Assembly: GCA_021838985.1 (NCBI GenBank) | Contig: JAKCCC010000057.1 | Coordinates: forward strand, 1-8,456 | Origin: Planctomycetota bacterium | Lineage (GTDB): Bacteria; Planctomycetota; Phycisphaerae; WQYP01 | Reading direction: 5' to 3' | DNA length: 8,456 nt | Shown here: positions 1 to 6,077 of the stretch, one piece after another | How positions within the stretch are numbered: the first letter of the stretch is position 1 | How the letters are laid out: every line of letters begins with the position of its first letter | The notes under the pieces: model-generated | Databases searched by the model: none | What the model saw: only the letters and a program-made list of their open reading frames with translations | What the model was told of the DNA's origin: nothing | Position numbers and translations under genes: made by a program

Positions 1-286
1 CCCGGGCTTTGGCTAACGCAGGTAGTAATATAGATATAAGAATGGCTATTATCGATATCACTACCAGCAGCTCGATCAACGTAAACGCTAACGCACTCCT
101 GAAACGGCGTCGCCACGACCGCAATCCGGCGCGGCTAAGCAACGACTCCAGGTCGCCATACGCGCCCAGCCCCCGGGCCAGGCTCAGCACCATGGAATTC
201 AGCACCAAAGCCACAGCAGTAAGCAGCCAGGTAACTGGGGACAACACGGCTCCGACTACGGACTGAAGGATGTGATACGCTCTCAT
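1..286 (-). CDS. Prepilin-type N-terminal cleavage/methylation protein (pseudopilin-like), 3' part outside window
   Basis: Ninety-five codons are visible before the left edge. Residues 68-83 read FTLIELLVVISIIAIL and residues 87-95 LLPALAKAR. This is the class III signal and first helix of a type IV pilin or type II secretion pseudopilin, with the conserved Glu at mature position 5 (E72). The style LLPALAKAR is typical of PVC-group prepilin-like proteins of the H-X9-DG kind, exported by a pilin-like route. The ATG at 286 follows AAAGGAG with six bases between, a strong ribosome site. An in-frame ATG at 385, after GGGAGG with five bases between and just downstream of an in-frame TAA, is an alternative that adds 33 residues. 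The leader is odd: 67 residues, a hydrophobic stretch at about 14-36, then RRRFRSALA, with Ala rather than Gly at -1. The family is clear; the exact role is not, because the body of the protein is missing. Confidence 0.85.
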   Translation of the reverse strand, partial: MRAYHILQSVVGAVLSPVTWLLTAVALVLNSMVLSLARGLGAYGDLESLLSRAGLRSWRRRFRSALAFTLIELLVVISIIAILISILLPALAKAR

Positions 287-404
287 GGTAATCTCCTTTA
301 AAAGAGAGCCAACACAATGATCACAGCGCGGTGGGACCACTCCGCCTGCGCCGCACCGAGGCTGCATGCCAGAACACACCAACATGGGTACCTCCCATTA
401 CAAG

Positions 405-440
405 CGGACGGGAAAACCACTTTCCACACGGCCCGTTCCG
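405..440 (-). promoter_or_regulatory. Possible RNA hairpin in the pilin-gene leader
   Basis: Read on the minus strand, GGAAA-GTGGT-TTTCC (425-411) forms a five-pair stem with a five-base loop. It is nested inside an outer CGGAACG / CGTCCG pairing (440-434 with 410-405, one A bulge). The structure would sit just upstream of the GGGAGG ribosome site of the alternative ATG at 385. No known riboswitch was recognised. Short stems of this kind also arise by chance. Confidence 0.3.
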
Positions 441-547
441 TTCAAGAAAGTGTCGCCCTTAATAACACGTCATAGTATGCGCGGCAGCCACACAGTGCAA
501 GTGCCCCTGTGCCATTGTGGTCAAACCTGCCGGGGCATGCTAGCGGG

Positions 548-576
548 ATTATACCTTATTCTATTGACATTTTATC
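548..576 (-). promoter_or_regulatory. Possible promoter for the pilin-like gene (perfect -10, weak -35)
   Basis: The minus strand carries a perfect TATAAT at 553-548. The hexamer 17 bp upstream (576-571, GATAAA) matches a sigma70 -35 box poorly, so an activator would be needed. Transcription would start near 541, leaving a leader of about 255 nt to the ATG at 286, or about 155 nt to the ATG at 385. It lies just downstream of the inverted repeat at 592-613, which suits activator control. Confidence 0.35.
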
Positions 577-591
577 GCACCGGTCCCCGGA

Positions 592-613
592 TTGTACCGT
601 CCGCTCTGTACAA
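592..613. promoter_or_regulatory. Inverted repeat TTGTAC-N10-GTACAA
   Basis: Perfect six-base arms are separated by ten bases. The element lies about 50-70 bp upstream of the start predicted from the TATAAT at 553-548, a usual place for an activator site. The arms are spaced for a dimeric DNA-binding protein. The cognate protein is unknown. Confidence 0.35.
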
Positions 614-691
614 GAAAACGCCGTTTTGTGTAATAATATTTCGACCCGCCGGCAGCGGTTTTCCGGAGGAGCTGGCGGCCATTCGTTCAGG

Positions 692-706
692 CGCTATTAA
701 ATAGCG
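692..706. promoter_or_regulatory. Perfect 15-bp palindrome CGCTATTAAATAGCG
   Basis: Seven-base arms flank a single central A. The sequence is short, AT-centred and perfectly symmetric in a gene-free region, so it could be an operator half-way between araC and the pilin-like gene. It is too tight to form an RNA hairpin. Confidence 0.3.
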
Positions 707-738
707 GCCCCGCGGCAAGCCGCCCTGGTGCTGTGGTT

Positions 739-762
739 GGCATGTATATATGAACACATGCC
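739..762. promoter_or_regulatory. Inverted repeat GGCATGT-N10-ACATGCC
   Basis: Perfect seven-base arms are separated by an AT-rich ten-base spacer. The spacing equals that of the repeat at 592-613. It lies 76 bp past the araC stop. An operator is more likely than a terminator because no T run follows on either strand. Confidence 0.35.
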
Positions 763-837
763 TGCGCATATTGATGCTCGGCGAGCTGCGGACCCGCGCC
801 GAATTTCCAACGCCGGCGTGGCCGCCTTGGCGCTGTT

Positions 838-1722
838 TCAGGGGCCACCAGGCCGACGCCGGCCGGCGCGTGGTCGAGGTGCGGCCGCGCCGCACTGGCT
901 GCGAAAGCGGGCGGGGGTGACGCCGGTGCTCCGGCTGAACTGGCGGTAAAAATACTGCACGCGACTGAAGCCGGAGGACCGGCTGATCTTTTTTATAGGG
1001 AGCGACGTTTGCGCCAGCAGGCCCTGGGCATGGCGGATTCGCACTTCACGCAACCACTCCGACATGCTCTGGCCGTATTCGGCGCGGAAGATGTGGCGAA
1101 GGTAATCTGGACTGCACCCCAATTCCTCCGCGATACCTCGCATGGATCTTATGTGGGCGAATTGCCGGCCAAGATGCTGCCGGGCCAAACGGGCCAACCG
1201 CTGCGCGTTATGCTCCGCCTCGGCGAAGTCGCGCTCCAGGCCTTCGCGCACAAGAAGAGCCAGAATAGCGCGGGCCTCACTGTCCATAAGCACTTGAGTT
1301 AGTTCGTCCTGGGCGTATCCATAGGCGCCGACGATGCGCTCGACCCGCGCCACGATTTCCGAACGAATCCGCACCGCGAGCAGCTGCGGGCGGTCAAGGG
1401 GGGGGGTGAGCGGAAGATTTGCTTCAACGCCTATCACGAGGTTCACGCCGCCGCGCATGGACATCCGCTGGTCGTGCTGCACCCTCGGAGGGTAGAACAA
1501 CACGTCGCCCTCGTGGAATTCCAGGAGCCCCCCGGCGGAGCCGAAGTGGGTGATGCCGCCCACCCGGTCGGCAACGACGAACTCCATGTACTCGTGCGCG
1601 TGCATGGGACAGTATAATTCGACGTCGTCGTTGCGGTGGGCGTGGACCATGTGGATGGCGTGAGTCGACAGCAATCTCCGCCAACGTTGCCCCTGCGTCG
1701 CGGGTGTCGGCAGCTGGTGCAT
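838..1722 (-). CDS. AraC-family transcriptional regulator with cupin sensor domain
   Basis: This 294-residue cytoplasmic DNA-binding regulator is of the usual AraC/XylS length. Residues 37-85 form a cupin sensor (AraC-binding type), with HAHEYME at 41-47 and EGDVLFYPPRVQH at 71-83. Residues about 188-276 hold the two helix-turn-helix units. The first has IAEELGCSPDYLRHIFRAEY, and the second has IKKISRSSGFSRVQYFYRQF followed by TGVTPARFR, the family signature. I chose the ATG at 1722 because GGAGAG lies 10 bases upstream and the cupin begins soon after. An in-frame ATG at 1842 would add 40 basic residues, but it falls about five bases from the predicted transcription start. A run of nine C (1406-1398) encodes the linker. 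It is probably an activator responding to a small sugar-like ligand; the targets are unknown. Confidence 0.93.
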   Translation of the reverse strand: MHQLPTPATQGQRWRRLLSTHAIHMVHAHRNDDVELYCPMHAHEYMEFVVADRVGGITHFGSAGGLLEFHEGDVLFYPPRVQHDQRMSMRGGVNLVIGVEANLPLTPPLDRPQLLAVRIRSEIVARVERIVGAYGYAQDELTQVLMDSEARAILALLVREGLERDFAEAEHNAQRLARLARQHLGRQFAHIRSMRGIAEELGCSPDYLRHIFRAEYGQSMSEWLREVRIRHAQGLLAQTSLPIKKISRSSGFSRVQYFYRQFSRSTGVTPARFRSQCGAAAPRPRAGRRRPGGP

Positions 1723-1853
1723 GGCTGAGTCGCTCTCCGGGGCCTCGGGGCCGCAGGCTGTCACCCGCAGCCGGGACGTCCTATAATCCGAATTCCGTGC
1801 CTTCTTCGGGCGGCGGCCATTGCTCTTGGACCGCCCAAGCATTCCTCACGTAG

Positions 1854-1882
1854 ACTATACGGATTTCCTCCGGCATCGCCAA
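1854..1882 (-). promoter_or_regulatory. Sigma70-like promoter of araC
   Basis: TTGGCG (1882-1877) is followed after 17 bp by TATAGT (1859-1854), matching the consensus at 4 of 6 and 5 of 6 bases with ideal spacing. Transcription would start near 1847. That gives a leader of about 125 nt to the ATG at 1722 and argues against the ATG at 1842, whose ribosome site would be lost. Confidence 0.5.
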
Positions 1883-1903
1883 ATCCGGGCACGCCAGGAC
1901 CCT

Positions 1904-1918
1904 CGCCGGACACCGGCG
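1904..1918. promoter_or_regulatory. Inverted repeat CGCCGG-ACA-CCGGCG upstream of the araC promoter
   Basis: Perfect six-base arms have a three-base centre. The element lies 22 bp upstream of the proposed araC -35 box. Position and symmetry fit an operator, perhaps for autoregulation, but GC-rich symmetry of this size is common in GC-rich DNA. Confidence 0.25.
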
Positions 1919-2227
1919 GCAAAACATAGCCCCAAATTCCATTCGAGATATCCCTGAATTAACCCCGAATTGGCCAACGCGATGGTGGCCCGCAACGCGG
2001 AACCTGATATTATTGGCGCCCCGAGGCGGTACGGCGGCCCTGAGCCGATTCCCGAGCGCGGCGGCGTCACCGCGAGCGAGATGCTGGCTGCTCCACCTGG
2101 CGCCTCATTCCGTCTGAATCACCGCGTATGAGCGACGCTGGCCGTCCCCACGAATCATGCCACGGATAGTCCTTCGAACCCGGCAAGCCGCGGAGTGGCC
2201 CGGAGCGAAGCGCAGGACCATACCTCG

Positions 2228-2245
2228 GTGATCACGGGTGATCAC
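2228..2245. repeat. Tandem palindromes GTGATCAC-GG-GTGATCAC
   Basis: Two identical eight-base palindromes are separated by two bases, so their centres are exactly 10 bp apart, about one helical turn. This places both on the same DNA face and suggests a protein-binding site. The nearest downstream gene on the minus strand is araC, whose promoter lies about 350 bp away. Confidence 0.45.
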
Positions 2246-2460
2246 GCTGTCCTCCAGAATCGTACAGGCATTGGCCCGACGCTGGCGTGACCTCAGCGCC
2301 ACCGTGCAGGGAGGCCTTGAAGAACTCGGCACGCTCTGCACGACGCAGTTGCTGATCCGCAGCCGGCCGCATGGCCATTGCATCCCGCAGCCGTGGACCT
2401 CGGTGCAAAAGTTGCTGGAAAAAGCCCAGGTCGTCGCGCCCCGCTCGCCCCGCCGGTGGG
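2241..2460 (+). pseudogene. Possible decayed coding segment A, unidentified
   Basis: The plus-strand frame contains a plausible helical protein segment (LEELGTLCTTQLLIRS, then VQKLLEKAQVVAP) and then becomes an implausible Arg-rich sequence. A stop lies just upstream at 2229-2231 and there is no good ribosome site. It has a faint flavour of the linker of a DDE transposase, but no catalytic motif is visible, so this is only an impression. It runs opposite to every recognised gene. Confidence 0.18.
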
Positions 2461-2595
2461 CGGGCAGGACTTTGTGTCGCCAGCGGGCGACCAGGCTGAG
2501 TCGCCCTCTTCGGCGACTTGCCCGCAGCGCTTCCGCACCGCGGCGTGCATGTAGCCACACGGAAGAAGCTGCCGCCAAGACGCAAAACCCGTTGA

Positions 2596-2790
2596 TGTTA
2601 CAGCGCATTATCATGCCGCAAACCAGCAGATTTGCTGGAACATCCGTCTCTGCTCTCTGTCGTGGAATACCGTCGCTACCTGCGCTTTTGGGAAACCCAC
2701 CGTTACCAGAAGGCCATTGCGTTTGACGATCAGACTTGCCCCCGACTGAAACATTTCTCCGTGGCGACGGCTTTCCGCCCGCTCAACTGA
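2596..2790 (+). pseudogene. Possible decayed coding segment B, unidentified
   Basis: Sixty-four codons between stops read like real protein, for example LSVVEYRRYLRFWETHRYQ and AIAFDDQTCPRLKHF. The third codon position is GC-rich (about 65 percent by my count over the last 54 codons), but the opposite strand is also open here with similar composition, so composition does not decide it. There is no start with a ribosome site, and a frame break separates it from segment A. A fragment of a URO-D-like protein is one guess; I do not recognise the family. Confidence 0.2.
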
Positions 2791-2877
2791 ACCCGGCCTC
2801 AGTCTGCCAGCCCAGCATCAGTTGGGCCTTATCGATGTGCGACACTGGCCTACCATCCGGCACGACCCGCGGGACCA

Positions 2878-3669
2878 TCAGCGGGCCATCCAAACACAAG
2901 GATCGGCGATGTGCCGAACGTCTAACGAGGGGAACTTTTCCTTCAGCGCCTGGGCAAAGCGCCCCAGCCCCGGGTTCTCACTTACCTCGTGGCTGGTTTC
3001 GATCACATCAATTCCGATTTCCGTGCAAAAACGAAAGCCGTAGTTATCGGTCTCACCGACGACCATTACGTCAATATCGGGGATAAGCTCGACAAGACTC
3101 TGCACGTAACCGACGTTGACGAAAAGCCCCAAGCCGCCCCAAGGCATGCCCACGCGCCGAACGAGGCGATCACGGCGAACGCCGGTGACGCGCAGATCTT
3201 TCAGGCCGGTGGCTTTTTTCACCTGCTGGATCAGATCAACGTAGGCGGTAGGCTCGATCTCAAAAACGCGATGGTGATACTCGGCGCCCTGCGCGACGAC
3301 GCGCTTCAGGCCAAGCTGTTCGGCAAACGCGTCGAAGATGAAAAGTTGATCGAGAGTCGCGTGCAACCGCGTAGCGATCAACCCGGTCTGGGCGAGAGCG
3401 GCCAGGCGCTGACCATTCGTGCGCCAGTGCATGGCTGAAAGTGGCTGACTGTGGTCGAAGGGATAGGGGTATAGCAGCGCCTCGTGGTGGATGAGCAAGT
3501 CATGCCCCGCGGCCGCAGCGGCGTGGATGTTGGCCGGCGAGGGCATCCAGCACACGGTCACACCGGTGACCGGGCGGGACGGGTCGCCGAACATGACCCC
3601 CTCATCCTTATAAAGCGGCCGAGCCGACTGTTTCTCCAGCCAGCGATGGATCTCGTACACATCCGTCAT
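2878..3669 (-). CDS. NIF3-like dinuclear metal-centre protein
   Basis: The 263-residue protein matches the short (YbgI-size) NIF3 family. Candidate metal ligands occur in family order: LLIHHEAL with H61 and H62, RLHATLD with H103 and D107, and the C-terminal SHEVSEN with H227 and E231, four residues apart as in the family. GETDNYGF at 205-212 takes the place of the family's usual GE-x-KYH segment. NIF3 proteins are soluble hexameric rings with a two-metal site facing a cavity. Their reaction is unsettled; a GTP cyclohydrolase type 2-like hydrolase has been proposed. The ATG at 3669 follows GAGGGG with about ten bases between. It is third in a probable operon, 45 bases after the URO-D stop. 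That context suggests a hydrolytic or accessory step in the same pathway, which is inference. Confidence 0.87.
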   Translation of the reverse strand: MTDVYEIHRWLEKQSARPLYKDEGVMFGDPSRPVTGVTVCWMPSPANIHAAAAAGHDLLIHHEALLYPYPFDHSQPLSAMHWRTNGQRLAALAQTGLIATRLHATLDQLFIFDAFAEQLGLKRVVAQGAEYHHRVFEIEPTAYVDLIQQVKKATGLKDLRVTGVRRDRLVRRVGMPWGGLGLFVNVGYVQSLVELIPDIDVMVVGETDNYGFRFCTEIGIDVIETSHEVSENPGLGRFAQALKEKFPSLDVRHIADPCVWMAR

Positions 3670-3686
3670 AGTGATTGACCCCTCAT
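3666..3686 (-). other. Six-codon mini-ORF (MRGQSL) overlapping the nif3-like start
   Basis: An ATG at 3686 preceded by GAGG with five bases between opens a six-codon frame. Its TGA overlaps the nif3-like ATG as ATGA. The mini-ORF start and the true start are both embedded in the nine-base repeat TCACTATGA (3691-3683 and 3674-3666). It may reflect duplication of the start region or a translational coupler. No protein role is claimed. Confidence 0.25.
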
Positions 3687-3714
3687 AGTGACCTCGCCCT
3701 GACGGGGATTCTTT

Positions 3715-4845
3715 TCATGGGCCAGAAGCCCCGTTAAAGCCAACCGGTGGGCAACTGGCGCCCACCGCAGCGCGCTCACCTGGTATCCCCGCCGCCGTAT
3801 CGAACAAGGCCACGATGTTTTCCGGCGGCGTGCCATCCTGGATCATATGCGACGGCCCCAAGATATAGCCGCCACTCTTTCCCAGGACGGCTATGCGTTG
3901 ATGGACCTCGTGCGCTACGTCCGCAGGGGTTCCGAACGGCAACGTCTTTTGCACGCTGATGCCCCCCTGGAAACCAATGCGGGCTCCGTAATTTTTCTTG
4001 AGCGCCTCCGGATCCATGCCGCTGGCGTCGAATTGCAACGGCTGCAGGATATCGATACCCATATCGACGAGACCATCGACCGCGGCCATGACGGCGCCAT
4101 CGGAATGGTAAATCACCCTGGCCCCGTACTCATGAATAAGGCGGTTGAGCCGCGTATGGTACGGCTTGATATGGCGCTGCCACATGTCCAACGACATCAG
4201 CAATCCATTCTGGCCAGCGATGTCGTCGGCCGTGAATACCAGATCGATGCGTCCCCCTGCCGCCTGCAGGAGGTTCGTAAAATAGCGCACGTAAAAATCG
4301 GTCACCCGCTGGAATATCGCGTGGGCCAGGTCCGGCTGCGTGGCCAGGTCGATCATTATGTTCTCCAGCCCGCGCATAAACCAGGACGTTTCGAAAATAT
4401 TCCCATTCGCCGCCATGAGACAATATTCGCGCTGACCGTCCAGGGCCGCGATTTTCGGGCGGACGGACCCGTAGTCGAACCAGCCGGCTTCGGGCCAGCG
4501 GTGGGCCGCTATGTCCGCCTCGGTGTTCGCCTGCGCCAGCGGATAAAATTGGATCTCGTCGTAGCTGCCCAAGCCGTAACTGACCGCCTGGCGACGCACG
4601 CCCCAAATATTGGCGCCCGGCGGAAGCGGCGGTCCGCAATAATCCGGTCCGACGCTCTGGATATCCAGCAGCGGCTCGAAATATTGCTCGACGGTCAACC
4701 CCCGCTCCCTTTGCAGATAGGCCTCCAGCCCCCGCCGCGCCGCGGGGCGGATCCCGGAGCAGACCATCGCGATGGGCGTGCGGTCTGTTGGCTGGCGCGC
4801 CAGGGCCAGGCGCACCCGTTCGCGGGGCGAAAGATCAGCGCTCAT
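3715..4845 (-). CDS. Uroporphyrinogen decarboxylase (URO-D) family protein, not HemE
   Basis: The 376-residue protein has the URO-D TIM-barrel pattern: DLVFTADDIAGQNGLLMS at 201-218, VIYHSDGAVMAAVDGLVDMG at 244-263, DILQPLQ at 265-271, GFQGGISVQKTLPFGTP at 291-307 and GGYILGPSHMIQDGTPPENI at 325-344. The N-terminal Arg-rich substrate motif of true HemE (R-Q-A-G-R) is absent, so haem synthesis is unlikely. Relatives include cobamide-dependent methyltransferases (MtaA, CmuA). Their zinc motif H-x-C is replaced here by HSD (H247, D249), as in many divergent members. The start is the ATG at 4845, preceded by GGAG with nine bases between. It overlaps the dehydrogenase stop as ATGA, so the two are translationally coupled. 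A TTG five codons upstream is less likely. The substrate is unknown; no corrinoid protein is in the window. Confidence 0.88.
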   Translation of the reverse strand: MSADLSPRERVRLALARQPTDRTPIAMVCSGIRPAARRGLEAYLQRERGLTVEQYFEPLLDIQSVGPDYCGPPLPPGANIWGVRRQAVSYGLGSYDEIQFYPLAQANTEADIAAHRWPEAGWFDYGSVRPKIAALDGQREYCLMAANGNIFETSWFMRGLENIMIDLATQPDLAHAIFQRVTDFYVRYFTNLLQAAGGRIDLVFTADDIAGQNGLLMSLDMWQRHIKPYHTRLNRLIHEYGARVIYHSDGAVMAAVDGLVDMGIDILQPLQFDASGMDPEALKKNYGARIGFQGGISVQKTLPFGTPADVAHEVHQRIAVLGKSGGYILGPSHMIQDGTPPENIVALFDTAAGIPGERAAVGASCPPVGFNGASGP

Positions 4846-5894
4846 ACGGCCTCGCTCCAATCAAATATCACGGAAAATCTGCGGCGGCAGCGGAGGCTTT
4901 CGTAGGCGGCCGCGGCATCGGCGTAAGGCGCCACGAGATCGATAAAATGGGTAGGTTCGAGTTGCCGGCGGCGAATGGCCTCCACCGCCGCCTGGCGGTC
5001 TTCCACGCCCCGATCGCGTGGGCTGATGATCGTCACCGCTTCACCTTCGACAAACCCGAATGGATTCATGCTGATCGGGGCGATGTAGTTAGCCTGCATA
5101 ACCAGACGCGGCCAGTCGCCATGGTAAAACTGGATCGGCTCCCTCTTGTACTGTGGGCCATAGGCTTGCGGTTTTTTCCGCACCAGTTTATACGCCAGCT
5201 CCACCGCTGGAATCACACCCGACGCCTCCACCACGATATCCGCCCCACCATTGCAAAAGGTCCCGACCCGCCGGGCGACCTCGGGATCGCTGGCGTCAAA
5301 CGCGGCGGCGACCCCCAAGCGAAGCGCCCGCTCCAAACGCGACGGTTCCAGATCTATCACGCCCACGCGGCAGCCGGCCGCACACAGCCACGCGGCTGAT
5401 AATGCGCCGATCATGCCCTGGCCGATCACCACGGCGGTATCGCCCGCTTGCGGCCGGGCCGCCACCACGCCGCGCCGGCTGATCGCGGCGATCTCGGTGA
5501 CGCAATAATCCAGGGGATTGGCCCCGGCCGGCAACAACACGGGACGATCCTCGAATGAGGAGGCGCTAAATACGTGCGCCGAGGCCTGGCCGCCCCAACG
5601 CGCATGGATGGCGGGCAGAGCCTTGGGATTGCGGCCACTGATCCAATCCCCCACCTTCCAGCCTTTCGCTTCCGGGCCGGCGTGCACGATCTGACCGATA
5701 ACGCAATACCCCGGGACCAGAGGATATTGGCCCTCCGCACCGTAATGGCCTCCGAGAACGCGCAACTCGGTTCCGGCCGACACCATGGTATAGGCCGTCT
5801 TGACGACCACTTCCTCCGGACCACATTCAGCCAGTGTAAAACGGGCATGGCCCACCGTGTTTTGGGCCTTGAAGACGATCGCCTCGCATTGCAT
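4842..5894 (-). CDS. MDR-superfamily dehydrogenase without catalytic zinc ligands (BchC-like)
   Basis: The 350-residue cytoplasmic oxidoreductase has a GroES-like N-terminal domain (about 25-125) and a Rossmann domain. The nucleotide loop is GQGMIG at 158-163, and D181 ends the second strand (VGVIDLEPS), favouring NAD(H). The catalytic Cys of zinc enzymes is replaced in YTMVSAGTELR (35-45), and the usual PGHE reads PGYC (61-64). The structural-zinc cysteine cluster is also absent. This matches the zinc-less group that includes bacteriochlorophyllide dehydrogenase BchC and many uncharacterised sugar-locus enzymes. The ATG at 5894 is chosen because AAAGGG lies eight bases upstream; a GTG three codons earlier is less likely. 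It overlaps an upstream stop as TGATG and the downstream URO-D gene as ATGA. It probably oxidises a polyol or sugar hydroxyl; the substrate is not predictable. Confidence 0.9.
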   Translation of the reverse strand: MQCEAIVFKAQNTVGHARFTLAECGPEEVVVKTAYTMVSAGTELRVLGGHYGAEGQYPLVPGYCVIGQIVHAGPEAKGWKVGDWISGRNPKALPAIHARWGGQASAHVFSASSFEDRPVLLPAGANPLDYCVTEIAAISRRGVVAARPQAGDTAVVIGQGMIGALSAAWLCAAGCRVGVIDLEPSRLERALRLGVAAAFDASDPEVARRVGTFCNGGADIVVEASGVIPAVELAYKLVRKKPQAYGPQYKREPIQFYHGDWPRLVMQANYIAPISMNPFGFVEGEAVTIISPRDRGVEDRQAAVEAIRRRQLEPTHFIDLVAPYADAAAAYESLRCRRRFSVIFDWSEAV

Positions 5895-5950
5895 CAAGAC
5901 CACCCTTTCACGAAAACCACGTTATCCAGGTAGCACACGCCAGACAAGTC
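5894..5950 (-). pseudogene. Relic of the C-terminal end of a carbohydrate-binding-type domain
   Basis: Eighteen codons between a TAG (5953-5951) and a TGA read DLSGVCYLDNVVFVKGWS. The pattern (Gly, alternating hydrophobics, Y-L-D-N-V, then a Gly-ended strand) is how CBM4/9-like jelly-roll domains usually end. The TGA shares one base with the dehydrogenase ATG (TGATG), the arrangement expected for the last codons of a real upstream operon gene. Upstream of the TAG the frame continues into Arg/Ala-rich sequence that does not look like the rest of such a domain. Best read as a leftover 3' end; chance is possible because the match is short. Confidence 0.35.
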
Positions 5951-6077
5951 CTAGGTCACCGCCGTGGCCCGGGCCAGGCGCCCGTCAGCCATGACGTCCC
6001 TGGCGGCGCGGTTCAGGCGCGGGCCACACCGTGCGGTGGCATGGGACACGAGATGGTGACATCCACGCCTGCTTATG
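5951..6077. other. Spacer between the GH95 stop and the relic
   Basis: These 127 bases are GC-rich and hold no recognisable gene. TGGCCCGGGCCA (5965-5976) is a perfect 12-bp palindrome but has no loop and no T run, so it is not a good terminator. No promoter stronger than chance was seen, so GH95 and the dehydrogenase trio may be co-transcribed. Confidence 0.4.

Larger units (their letters stand above)
287..837. other. Gene-free intergenic region between araC and the pilin-like gene
   Basis: About 550 bases carry no convincing coding frame on either strand. The region is locally AT-rich at about 540-660 and 735-760. It holds a TATAAT hexamer, three inverted repeats and a leader hairpin, listed separately. 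No clear rho-independent terminator follows araC: the GC-rich symmetry near 808-831 has mismatches and no T run. The region probably serves as the promoter and 5' leader of the pilin-like gene. Confidence 0.6.
1883..2877. other. About 1 kb without a convincing gene between nif3-like and araC
   Basis: Several frames are open for 70-170 codons on both strands, but none shows a domain, a good ribosome site or neighbour-like composition. It contains an inverted repeat (1904-1918), a pair of tandem palindromes (2228-2245) and two plus-strand stretches that read like decayed protein. No clear terminator follows the nif3-like stop: the CCCGCGGG symmetry just downstream has no T run. It may be a degraded gene region plus the upstream control region of araC. 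Confidence 0.5.

Noticed and set aside
491..516. Sigma54-like TGGCAC...TTGCA on the minus strand
   Set aside because: GG and GC are 15 bases apart instead of the fixed 12, which sigma54 does not tolerate.
564..569. Perfect TTGACA on the plus strand
   Set aside because: No acceptable -10 hexamer lies 16-18 bp downstream and no plus-strand gene follows.
572..895. A 107-codon minus-strand frame overlapping the araC end
   Set aside because: It overlaps the conserved AraC C-terminus in another frame and covers AT-rich control sequence, without a domain.
1782..1787. Perfect TATAAT on the plus strand within the araC leader
   Set aside because: The -35 match (TGTCAC) is poor and no plus-strand gene follows. 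It could only drive an antisense RNA, for which there is no evidence.
2174..2192. GTTCGAA on the minus strand resembling a tRNA T-loop
   Set aside because: The flanking stem does not pair and no anticodon or acceptor arms can be built around it.
2105..2614. A 169-codon minus-strand frame in the gene-free kilobase
   Set aside because: It is Cys/Arg/Ser-rich with no motif or ribosome site, and two other frames are open over the same bases.
3847..4905. A 352-codon open frame on the plus strand
   Set aside because: It is antisense to the URO-D gene, with His/Arg-rich sequence and no recognisable fold.
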